Origin: Ziziphus jujuba
Lineage: Eukaryota > Streptophyta > Magnoliopsida > Rosales > Rhamnaceae
Length of the DNA stretch: 64,000 nt
Assembly: GCF_031755915.1 (NCBI RefSeq)
Contig: NC_083385.1
Span: forward strand, 15,211,001 to 15,275,000
Direction of reading: 5' to 3'
Position numbers and translations under genes: made by a program. Under the pieces are notes generated by a model, which was not told the origin of the DNA, ran no database searches, and saw only the letters and a program-made list of their open reading frames with translations. Shown here in pieces: positions 1 to 10,406 of this stretch (position 1 is the first letter of the stretch; every line of letters starts with the position of its first letter).

Positions 1-905
1 AATAAATGATTTGTTAAACCGTATTGAAAAAAATAAAAAAATAAAAAAATAACTATAAAACCATATATATATATATTACAAAATTATCTTCAATTAGAAT
101 GGAAAAATATTTTGAGCTTGAAAAACTTTTTCAATTAAAAACACTTAAAATAATAAATAAATTTCCAGTTGAATAATATTGAAGTCTATGGTATTCATTT
201 TGATAACGACTAATGAACCGTTAATAGATATTTAGAGCAGTCAAAATTCAATAAAAGACTTGAATAATTTTTTTTTTAAATATTTTTATTTATCATCACT
301 AGTTCTATGTGACAAATCTTAAATGGGATATTAAATTTTATTATTTTTTAAACTAAAATTTTAAAAGTAAGGTTTTTAATCATAAGTATTTAAATTATTA
401 TTTGAGATATATAAATTTCACTTTACCAATAATTATAAATAGTCATTTTTTTTATTAGTATTACAACTCGGGATCATCCAAATAAAAATTCAAACTTTAA
501 ATCTCCAAATGTTGTTTTAGTGGTTTTAGTACTGGGCGAAGTCTAAGAGTACAAGATTTGAATAAGACTTTGCCATAAGTTTTGTACAAGAATTGAATTA
601 GACGGAACTTTCTACAATAGATCTATTGCAACCAAAAAAATATGAGAAACTCCCATTAGTTGTCTCACTCAGTACGTCAGCATTAATTGGCCCCAAACTT
701 AGCCTTATTAAGCCCATGTTATGCGTCCATATCTTCTCAACTAAAATTGGTAGGTTGGCCAAAATCCAAAACACCATTAAATTCATGTGATTTTTTTTTT
801 GGCTACCCAAGAAAAAGAAAGGCCCACGTCTACAAATGGAAAATCTATCAGGAAAAAAGAAAATATCGAAATGACAGAAACGAGTAGCTCCGAAGGTAAA
901 GTTAT
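1..905. other. Distal 5' block duplicated upstream of dehydrogenase copies 1, 2 and 3
   Basis: This AT-rich, non-coding block is recognisably repeated at about 26070-26880 and, in part, at about 49300-49620. Shared landmarks are a stretch around 605-640 (gatctattgcaaccaa), a TACGTCA element at 673-679 and a run near 695-715 (aacttagccttattaagcc). Its position ahead of each of the first three gene copies shows that the unit of tandem duplication included far-upstream DNA. TACGTCA has an ACGT core of the type bound by plant bZIP factors. That is family knowledge; binding is not shown here. No gene is seen in it. Confidence 0.6.
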
Positions 906-1838
906 TTTCAGGGTAGAAGAAAAAATCACATATTCCTGAGACTTTATGACCAAAAAAAAATTATAGAGCGCACAGTAGGACCCATTTGATGTATTTTTTT
1001 TTCTGTGTTTGGAGACCATAAGGTCTCGAGTGCACCAAATTTTCATTTTAGGGTAAATATCATTATAACATAAGTTTAAGGAAAAAAATATCAGTACAAA
1101 TTTTTTATATTTTGCTTTTGTTTCAATATAACCCCATCATTAAAGCTCTTATACAAAAAATTAGAATTTAACTCATTTACCCCTCCTTTGCCTTTTTTTA
1201 TTTTTTATTTTTTTCATTTATATATATATATATATATATATGATTTCAAAGAACATTAAAAAAAAAAAACAAAAGAAAAAAGGAAACAAACACATACATA
1301 AATATATATATATATATATATATATATGGCAAGTCTATGATGCGGATCTGCATGTGGACAGACTTTATTATAGCATTACCCTATGTATATATATATACAT
1401 ATTTCTTCTAAAATTACCTAATATTTAAAATATTAGTGCTGAAATCCACCTTCTCCAGTTTATCTAAAAAAAATAAAGCAGTAAGTTATATATAATAATA
1501 ATGATTAACTCAAATACAAATTCAAGAATTAAGTTTAATAGATTTGAAACTCTTTATTTTCTTAAAAAAAAAGGAAAAGTTAATTATGAGTTTGATCATC
1601 TTATTTTTATTTATTAATTTTCATAATTCTTTATCTTTTAAAATAGATAAAACAAAATTCATTAAAGAAAGGATAAATAGGTCAAATTTTATCTTTATCA
1701 TTAAAAATTTTAAAAAATAATGCAACATCCGAAGAAAAATGAAATATAAAATAATATATTAATATTTTTCATAATAAAAATGTAATATTAAAAAAATAAT
1801 AATATATAAAGTATTATATTGATATTTACTCTCGTTTT
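906..1838. other. Extra AT-rich stretch in the copy 1 promoter, absent from copies 2 and 3
   Basis: In copies 2 and 3 the sequence equivalent to 885-905 runs almost directly into the proximal promoter. In copy 1 the two are separated by about 930 bases, which include (TA)n tracts at about 1219-1241 and 1303-1327. I see no coding potential, clear terminal repeats or target duplication, so I cannot say whether this is an insertion in copy 1 or a loss in the others. Confidence 0.4.
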
Positions 1839-2061
1839 TAATGTAGCATCTCTCACTAATAGCTCATACCATACGTCATCATTGCCACGAAACTTGCATT
1901 ATAAATACCACCAACCTCTCCACTGCTGTCATGCCAATTCTCTCTCACATCACTCTGATCGATCGCATTCCCTTCCGCATTCTATCTTCACCATTTCCTA
2001 TTACATTTTTTCCTGTTATATATATATATATATATATATTTATTTATCTACCATAAAAAAA
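1839..2061 (+). promoter_or_regulatory. Core promoter and 5' UTR of dehydrogenase copy 1
   Basis: A TATAAATA box lies at 1900-1907, preceded 22 bases upstream by TACGTCA (1872-1878). The same arrangement occurs in copy 2. The 5' UTR is rich in C and T, then carries a (TA)n tract ending about 20 bases before the ATG at 2062. Similarity to copies 2 and 3 begins abruptly near 1845. The ATG was chosen because the protein that follows matches the start of the other copies. Confidence 0.65.
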
Positions 2062-2138
2062 ATGGTGAAAGCAGCAGAACAAGAACATCCAATTCCAGCC
2101 ACCGGATTAGCAGCCCAAGATTCTTCTGGTGTTCTCTC

Positions 2139-2641
2139 TGTTAGAATTTGTGGATCTAAACATACATAATACATTCTATAAATCATAAATTACTAATCTT
2201 AAAATGTAGCCATTGATAAATTAAATATTTAATCCTACAAAATAGAAAACAATGTAAAGTAGTACCTATGGACACACTACTCTCAAACCACTTTTAGATA
2301 TCTGAAAACTCTAATATTAAAATACCGTATGGTATATATTTGTTTGCTTACCCTAGACCTTTTATAGTCTCTGCAAATCACATTTATCCATTAATTTTAA
2401 CACACACAAAATACTAATAATTTAATAATATAATAATAGTAGAAAAATATGGGTAAGTCAATGGGCTTATAAAGAGAGTTGGTACTCCAGTCCAATGGGC
2501 CAGCTGAAATCTTATATAGAGTGTATGACCAAGGGCCCTATTACAAAATATTAAAATAAGCCAGTCCCATTAATGGTATAAATATGGCCTGTAAGTGAGT
2601 AAGTGATTATATTAAGTCCACAATTATTAATTTATTTAACA
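2139..2641 (-). repeat. 3' LTR (element sense) of the copia element
   Basis: This 503-bp direct repeat matches 8153-8653, begins TGTTAGAATTTG and ends TTATTTAACA on the + strand. It directly abuts the target duplication CTCTC within exon 1 of the dehydrogenase. Confidence 0.93.
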
Positions 2642-2651
2642 TTCTCCTACT
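2642..2651 (-). other. Polypurine tract of the copia element
   Basis: On the minus strand this reads AGTAGGAGAA and lies immediately inside the 3' LTR, where plus-strand DNA synthesis of a copia element is normally primed. It is identified by position and composition. Confidence 0.6.
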
Positions 2652-3180
2652 TGGACTGCATAATCATCATCATATATATAATCCAAACTCACTTACTACA
2701 GAATCTCCCGAACCATAATGCCATTTCGTCTAAATACATAGCATACCGACAGGGCATAACAATATACTAGACTAGGCAGTAGAGATTCTCTCAGTAAATC
2801 TCCCAAAACATGATACAATTTCAACTGAGCACTTTGCATGCCATAAACTCAGTCTAGATAGTAGAGATATACCTAACCACGTGCAATCTCCCAACACACA
2901 AATACCATTTCATCCGAGCATATTGTGTATCGATAGGATACAATAATATACCCAAACTAGGTAGTAGGGACTCACGATGGCATTTATGGATCAACATACA
3001 CATATACATAGACTAATAGTCTCAACAGGCCTGTAAATATAAGGAGCAATAATATGTGTAATAAAATATCTTATAAATATATAATGATCCACATGCATCA
3101 ATGTATTAAAATAATAAATAATACTTAACATGGATATTACTGCAGAAAATATAACAAACTCCCACTGACCCACAGCAGTC

Positions 3181-3957
3181 TCAGCTGCCTAACAATCCCA
3201 TATGGGACACATTCTCCTTAAATATGCCTACAGATAAGGCCTTAGTCAGTGGATCCGCCACCATGCTATAAGTAGGCATGTAAACTACAGTAATGACGCC
3301 TTCTTCAACTTTCTCCTTAACCACAAAATACTTAACATCAATGTACCTCGCACCAGGAATACCTTTTAAATTATTGGAGAAAGATACTGCTGCAGTATTA
3401 TCACAATACATCATAATAGGCCTCTCAATGGAGTCAACCGCTCCCAAGTCACGAATAAAATTCCGAAGCCAAACTACATGATGAGGAGCCTCATAACATG
3501 CCACATACTCTGCTTTCATAGTCGAGGATGCTGTCACTGACTGTTTGGCATTGCGCCAAGATACAGCACCTCCGGCCATGATAAATATATATCCAGTGGT
3601 AGATTTCTTGTCATCCACATAGCCTTTATAATCTGCATCACTATAACCAACAACATCTAGGGAGTGGGTACGTCGATATGTCAACATATGATTTTTAGCA
3701 CTCTGAAGATACCTAAAGACCATCTTAACTGCTTGGTAATGAACAGGACCAGGATTGCTCATAAATCTACCAAGCACGCCCACAGCAAAAGCTATATCGA
3801 GCCGTGTACATACTTGAGCATACATCAAACTACCCACTGCTGAAGAATAGCGAACATTTCTCATCGCCATCCTCTTTTTATCATTCTTGGAACATTGATC
3901 CTTAGAAAATATTTCACCCTTTGTGACCGGTACACTTCTAGGAGAACAATTATGCAT
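3181..3957 (-). pseudogene. Copia pol: RNase H domain
   Basis: This 258-residue open stretch matches the C-terminal RNase H region of copia polyproteins. It contains the conserved YSSAVGSLMYA connection, the SDADYKG motif near residues 110-116 with its catalytic aspartates, STTGYIF, the KAEYVA glutamate motif and the MYCDNTAA aspartate motif, ending with ADPLTKAL. It is the longest unbroken piece of the element. Family function: removal of RNA from the RNA/DNA hybrid during retrotransposition. It cannot be translated as part of an intact polyprotein here because the upstream frame is broken. Confidence 0.9.
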
Positions 3958-3999
3958 ATCAAATCTTTTAAGGATTCTATCAATTTAGGCTTTTTGAGA

Positions 4000-4710
4000 C
4001 AATTGCAACACATAATTAGTCCTATCTCGAACAATCTTGATGCCCAAAACAAAAGAAGCCTCTCCAAGATCTTTCATATCAAAATGGTTGCACAACATCT
4101 GCTTTGTCTTAGCCAACATGTCAGTGTCATTAGTAGCCAGAAGTATGTCATCAACATACAACACCAGAAATATAAAACTGCTTCCACTGACCTTTATATA
4201 TATGCATCTATCAACAACATTATCCTTAAAGCCATTTTGGATGACAACCTCATCAAACTTAAGATACCATTGCCTCGAAGCCTGCTTAAGACCATAAATT
4301 GACTTTTTAAGCTTACAAATCAGATTACCATTTCCTATTTGCTGAAAGCCAACTAGTTGAATTATATATATATATATATATCCTCATAAAAGTCACCATT
4401 CAGAAAAGCAATTCTGACATCCATCTTATGCAACTCTAGGTCATAATGTGCCATAATCACCATAATGATTCTAAAAGAATCCTTTGTAGATACAGGAGAG
4501 AATGTTTCTATGTCATCAATTCCTTCCTTCTAACTAAACCCTTTGGCTACAAGTCTAGCCTTATACCTCTCCACTTGACCATTAGAGTCTCTTTTAGTCT
4601 TAAAGACCATTTGCACCCTATAGGCTTGCTACCCAATGGTAACTCAACCAAATCCCAAATACCATTTGATGCCATGGATTTCATTTCATCTTCCATTGCA
4701 TCCAACAAAA
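4000..4710 (-). pseudogene. Copia pol: degraded reverse transcriptase
   Basis: On the minus strand, pieces of a copia reverse transcriptase can be read in changing frames: a CKWVFKTKRDSNG-type motif at about 4560-4620, a DVRIAFLNGDFYE motif at about 4385-4440, and the catalytic motif LYVDDILLA at about 4140-4165. A (TA)n tract at about 4363-4380 interrupts the region, and several stops break the frame. The active-site YVDD is intact, but the domain as a whole cannot be expressed. Confidence 0.8.
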
Positions 4711-5190
4711 AATTTGAGTGCGAACTGCTTATGGCTTCCTTATAAGCGACTGGATCTGAATCATCACTTATATCAAAATCATGCTCTTACAAGTAAATCT
4801 CATAGTCATCAGGAATAGCTGACCTCCTAGTCCTTTGTGACCTTTTCAAAGGCACATTAACATATACAATAGTTGGAATATCTTGTTCCTCAATAAAGGA
4901 TTCATCCTGACCAACTACTGGTTCATTAATTACTGGATTAATAATATCTCTATCAAGAACTAAAACACTGGGAATGAATACATTTTTTTCTCTAAATTAA
5001 GGCTCCCTTGGAGCATTACTATCATCAAACCCAAAATCATCTTCAAAATAAATAACCCGGTCTGACTCTACAATTCTGGTGGTGTGAGATGTACAAAAGA
5101 ATCTTGAACCCCTAGATTCTATACAATAGTCAACAAAATACCCACTTATAGTTTTAGGATCCAAATTCTTAATTTGGGGATTATAAATTC

Positions 5191-5906
5191 TTACTTCAGC
5201 TTTGCAACTCCATACTTAAAAATGATGTAAATTAGGCTTGTTGTCCCTGACCACAACTCAAAAGGAGTCTTAGGAATGGATTTACTTGAAACTTGATTCA
5301 AAATATGAGCTACCGTCCTTAAAGCCTCTCCCCATAAGTAATCTGGCAAACTAGAATTTGCCAACATAGATCGCATCATATCCAACAAAGTACGATTTCT
5401 CCTCCTAGCAATGCCATTCTGCTAAGGCGTACCAGGCATTGTATATTGCGCATCAATACCACATTCATGTAAATATATTGCAAAAAGCCCTGGGTTCCGT
5501 CTAGTCTCATCATATCTGCCGTAAAATTCACCACCTCTATCAGACCTCACAGCCTTTATCTTCTTATTCTTTTAAAGCTCTCCTTAAAAGAACCTAAAGA
5601 ATCTGACTTCTCACATATAAGCTCAAAATGTCCATAACAAGAAAAATCATCAATGAAGATAATAAAATACATATAACCACCTAAAGCCATTGGAGTGAAA
5701 GATCCACATATATCAGTATGGATTAATTTCAAAACATCTCCACTCCTTACTATCTTATCCTTTCTAACCTTGGAAGTTAGCTTCCCTTTCACACATTCTA
5801 CACAAGTCGACAGATCGGAGAAATCAAAGTTGGCAAGTATTCCATCATTCACTAACATTTTCATCTTGTGCCTAGAAATATGTCCCAAACGCTTATGCCA
5901 CAACAT
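5191..5906 (-). pseudogene. Copia pol: pre-integrase zinc finger and integrase core
   Basis: Minus-strand segments 5556-5906 and 5191-5388 carry the HHCC finger (LWHKRLGH followed by CVECVKGK), the integrase core start HTDICGSF with its first acidic residue, and FIDDFS with the second. The end of the core reads [11 protein letters not shown] frame break lies between the two segments. Integrase normally joins the cDNA copy to host DNA. Here it is a fossil. Confidence 0.85.
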
Positions 5907-6053
5907 TGAGAAATTATCATTAACTCTTGGATGTTTAGAAGCAATAACAGGGTCAACAACAGAATTAATAGAAGAATTGAGACCATTACTAAATAAATCA
6001 ACTCTATATAAATTGCCACATAAAGTTCCAAAACCAACAACTTTATCATCCTT

Positions 6054-6353
6054 CTACATCTCAACTTTATTATTCCCAAACAAAAAACTAAAACCTTGAT
6101 TATCCAAAAGAGAAATAGATAATAAATTTCTCCTAATTGAGGGTATATATGAAACTTCTTGTAATTCTAAAACATATCCAGTAACAAGCTTCAACTTGAT
6201 TGTTTCTATGATATCCACTTTCACTATTGAGCTATCTTCCATATAAACATGCTGCTCAAGATTGGTTGGCCCCCTTTGCCTTATCATCCTTTTCAATGAA
6301 TTAGTAACATGAATTGTTGCTCCAGTATCTAACTTCAATAATATTGGTCTCAA
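6054..6353 (-). pseudogene. Copia protease region
   Basis: The 99-residue open stretch starts with an aspartic-protease motif LDTGATIHVT and continues with VSYIPSIRRNLLSIS, which is characteristic of the stretch between protease and integrase in copia polyproteins. The frame is separated from gag by a stop. Confidence 0.8.
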
Positions 6354-6396
6354 TCATTAAAATATTATCTTTTTTCTCTTGCTTTCCCTTTAAATT

Positions 6397-6927
6397 CTAA
6401 CACTCTATCTTCTTGTGTCCAACTTTATTGTAGTAACCATACCATCCATTGAAGTACTCTTTCTGATAAGCATCATCATACTTAGTATTATTCAAAAGGT
6501 CCAAATAATGATGTTTCTCATTCATATCAAACTTGATAAATTTATTTCCTATCTTTTCAAGAAGTTCCTTTACAGTTTCCACCTTTGGAATACTCACATA
6601 AATTGATTCATCTATATAATTCTCCATCATCACCATGCAGCATTTATTAGAATGCCTCCAAACCTCATAAAGCTTCCTATCTGCTGCACTACTCTCATCA
6701 GTTGGTATCTCTGGTGGATCTATCTCTAAAGCCAAATCAAATTTCATAAATGTCAAATTCATAACTAAAGTCTTCTTCCACTTCTGATAGTTTGTCCCAT
6801 CCAATTTCATCATGGCAGTCATAGGCAGAACATTCGGGGTGCTACTAACTGTGAAAATAGCAAGCACAATAAAACATTTAATACATATAAAACAATAACT
6901 ATTTTCTAGCCCCTTAACACAAAACAT
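6397..6927 (-). pseudogene. Copia gag, truncated
   Basis: This 176-residue open stretch has a gag (UBN2-type) signature: MMKLDGTNYQKWKKTL near residues 40-55, then a helical region and a segment around VKELLEKIGNKF. The usual CCHC zinc knuckle is degraded to YYNKVGHKKIEC, with the first two cysteines lost. The protein is shorter than a normal copia gag, because the part between the helical region and the knuckle is mostly missing. Confidence 0.75.
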
Positions 6928-8138
6928 AAAATATCAATATCGCTAGGATCTTTGTAGCACCAAAGATATCCTTACGCGGGCCAGGACAGTCAACCAAATA
7001 ACCACAATCAAATGCATTAAACTAAATCACCGACAGGACAACTCAGAACCTGCAATATATGGCATTTAATTAACTTCCACTGCCATTCCAGGCGTCATAG
7101 AAAAGCAACTAAAACTACCGACAAGATAGCCTAGTTACCCGTATAGATCCTGGTTAATAAGTGGGAGAAAAATAGCATATTGGCAATTTCATGAAATAGG
7201 CAAATATAAAACATCCCATCCACTATGCCAACATAAATTACATTGGTACACATAATGCAGATAAAATAAGTCTCATGACAGGTGAGTACTTAAAATTCCA
7301 CACTACTATACCAACTAGGCATAAAGCCTATTTAGGGAAAGCTATCACAATCAAAATTTTCATGCATAGATATTTAAATTTAATTTAATAAAATTGGAAT
7401 GAAATAAATAAACAAATAAATAAATGAATAACATCCCCTTTTTTTTTTTTTTTGGTTAATAAGAGTGAACAATAGATAAACAAACAACTAACCAAATAAA
7501 TAAATAAACAAAATAAAAATAAAAAAGGAAAAATTTTTTTTTTCTACTGACGTCAGCAAACGACACGTCGTGCTAACATCAGCACCAAGGCTCCAAACGG
7601 CATGCCGTTTCTTTCTTCTTCTTCACCCAACCGGGTCATGGGTGACCCAATTCCAGTCCAAACGGGTCACGCGACCCGCTAATTCGACCCACCTGGAAAT
7701 TTCTTTTCCGGCAATTTTCTCAATTTTTTTTAATTCAAAAAACAAAAAAGGTTTCCAGTCCAATTAAAGATGTCAAAGAATACAATTCATGACAACAACC
7801 TATTTTTCCACCGTGCCCAGATCTTAATTCGAACCAAAACAAAAAATTCATATAATCTGCACAAACTCAATATAAACCCGATATTGCGCAAGAGAAAAGA
7901 AATTAATCAATAAAATTCAAAATTAAAATTTGGATCTCCAAACAATCAATAGCCGCCAGCACAAATGAATATCACATATTGGATTTCAGGAAACAAGCAT
8001 GTAATAATAGAATCACGAGGACGAGAGAATAAATATAAAATAAATATCATGTCATCAATATACACGATCAAAGCTCAATGGCCGCATATCAATATAACAA
8101 CAAATTTCAAAATAATTTATTATGCATATTAACCATGT
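6928..8138. other. Untranslated leader of the copia element
   Basis: About 1.2 kb lies between the primer binding site and gag. Apart from a GC-rich patch at about 7550-7690 it is AT-rich. No protein of the element can be recognised here. Confidence 0.6.
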
Positions 8139-8150
8139 GCTCTGATACCA
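8139..8150 (-). other. Primer binding site of the copia element (initiator tRNA-Met)
   Basis: On the minus strand this reads TGGTATCAGAGC, two bases inside the 5' LTR. It is the standard copia primer binding site complementary to the 3' end of initiator tRNA-Met. It fixes the orientation of the element as minus. Confidence 0.92.
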
Positions 8151-8152
8151 AT

Positions 8153-8653
8153 TGTTAGAATTTGTGAATCTAAACATACATAATAAATTCTATAAATCAT
8201 AAATTACTAACCTTCAAACACAGCCATTGATAAATTAAATATTTAATCTTACAAAATAGAAAACAATGTAAAGTAGTGCCTATGGACACACTACTCTCAA
8301 ACCACTCTCAGATCTCTAAAAATCCTAATATCAAAATACCGTATGGCATATATTTGTTTACTTGCCCTAGACCTTTTATAGTTTCTGCAAGTCACACTTA
8401 CCCATTAATTTTAACACACAAAATACTAATAATTTAATAATATAATAATAGTAGAAAAATATGGGTAAGTCAATGGGCTTATAAAGAGAGTTGGTCCTCC
8501 AGTCCAATGGGACAACTGAAATCTTATAGAGAATGTGTGACCAAGGGCCCTACTACAAAATATTAAAATAAACCAGTCCCATTAATGACATAAATAGGCC
8601 CTGTAAGTAAGTAAGTGATTATGCTAAGTACACAATTATTAATTTATTTAACA
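8153..8653 (-). repeat. 5' LTR (element sense) of the copia element
   Basis: This 501-bp direct repeat matches 2139-2641 with the same TG and CA ends. It is followed by the second CTCTC and then by the remainder of dehydrogenase exon 1 (8659-8679) and its GT donor at 8680. Confidence 0.93.
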
Positions 8654-8679
8654 CTCTCTCCAGTCAATTTCTCCCGGAG

Positions 8680-10039
8680 GTTAGTTTTTGCAAATTGAAA
8701 TCATTCCAAAATGTTTATCATTTATATGTATATATATATTTGATATTTCAAGCAAAACAACAAGAAGAAAAAAAAAAAAAGAAGAAGAAAACCAAAAATA
8801 TATGGGCATTAACATTACAAAGGGAGCTATATATTTGTATTTGAGATCTGGATCCTTTGCTGGTTTTTTTAAATACTTGTTTATACTAACCTTTTAATTG
8901 CTACCATTCCTTTGAAATCCATCTAATATAATGGTTTGAATCAATACTACATCATTTAAAAGCACATAATTCTTACATTATCACTAAAACCTCAATTCAT
9001 GTGAAATACAAGTGAGTTTTCTTCCTGAGATTTTTTTCCCCCTTTTTTTTTTTGGTTATGTCTTTTAAGTGTAAAGTCTAAAGAGAGGAGCGGCTTCTAA
9101 TCAATCCCTTGTTCTTTATGTCCGAATCTACAATATCTGCAAAACTTTGAGATTGGCAAGGCAGTTTGATACCAAGCTAGAGTTAAATCTCATACTCAAG
9201 GACCGGTTGTGGTGTGATGCCGCCATAAAGCACCAAATTTCCTCTAAACTGGGAGTATTGTTTTGAATTTTTTTTTTATTTTATATACACAGCCATAGCC
9301 ATTTAAAGCATTCATTTGAGTTCAACCTAGAAGAGCAAGTAACAATGAAAGAAAAGGAAGAAGGTCTTAAGATTTGAAGCTTTTGGTGAAGGTGAACTGA
9401 TAGCAATAAAGAACATCTCTAAACCCTAATTTTTTTTTTAAAAAAAAAAGAGAAGAAAAAAAAAATAAGAAGAAATGAATTACAACTTCTTGTTGTTAAA
9501 ATATTAAAGGGATTTCGATGACCTAAAAAAAGAATATTAAGTATTTTATTCACTGGAGATGCCTTTAGATTCACTGAAAGATCTTTTCCTTTTTCTCCAT
9601 AGAACGACTATGAATGCTTCTCCTACATGCTTTTCTTGAATACTGAGTATAAAAGCCAAAAAGAAAACTCACGTATATTTCACATGAATTTAAACTATTA
9701 GATTAAAAAGATTTGAAAGGAATGATTGGAGTTAAAAAGCAAGCATAAACAAGTATTTAAAATATATATATATATATATATCAATAGAGCATCCAGGTCC
9801 TTGCATTCGATATGTTATGAGCTTCAAAAGAATATTTGCATTTATTAATAATTTCTTGAACTCGAGGAGTTAAAGTGGTGGAGTTGATGTATCCCCTTTC
9901 GCGTTAGAAATGCCGATACTTTTTGGCTTTATCATTTTTAACTTTCATTTATGTGTTGGTAATCTAAAACGTTGCTTGTTTTATTTTTTTCATTTATAAA
10001 TTTTCTAAAATATAAAAATAAAAATTTATTCGATTTCAG
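8680..10039 (+). other. Intron 1 of copy 1
   Basis: The intron begins GTTAG at 8680 and ends TTTCAG at 10039. It is AT-rich, with poly-A and (TA)n tracts (about 9764-9781). The last 200 bases resemble intron 1 of copy 2 (27700-27845). No gene or complete mobile element is seen. Confidence 0.75.
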
Positions 10040-10406
10040 GGAAACAGGAGAGAAGGACGTAAGATTCAGGGTGTTGTACTGTGGGATATGCCACTCTGAT
10101 TTGCACATGGCCAAAAACGAATGGGGCACTTCTATTTACCCTCTTATACCTGGGTATATATCTCTCTCAACACCTTTGTTCTATTTAATTATAATTGATA
10201 TTAGAAAAATTAAAATACTAAAATAAATACAATCATTTATCATAAATAGGTAAAGTTTTTATGGAATAATTAAATAGAAACACACACACACACACACACA
10301 TGTATATATATATAAGTTTATCCAAAATCATATAGACATAATTCATCTAATTTTAGTGGCCTATAACATGTTCGTTATGCTTTCCAAAAGAAAAGGAGGC
10401 AACTAG

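Larger units (their letters stand above)
2139..8653 (-). mobile_element. Ty1/copia LTR retrotransposon in exon 1 of copy 1
   Basis: The 6515-bp element is bounded by direct LTRs of about 500 bp and a perfect 5-bp target duplication CTCTC (2134-2138 and 8654-8658). The coding strand is minus. Reading 3' to 5' along the + strand, the order is primer binding site, gag, protease, integrase, reverse transcriptase, RNase H. Integrase preceding reverse transcriptase identifies the copia superfamily. The coding region is broken by stops and frameshifts and the gag zinc knuckle is degraded, so the copy is not autonomous. The two LTRs differ at about 30 of 500 positions by eye, so insertion was not extremely recent. 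The outward ends are TG..CA. Confidence 0.93.
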
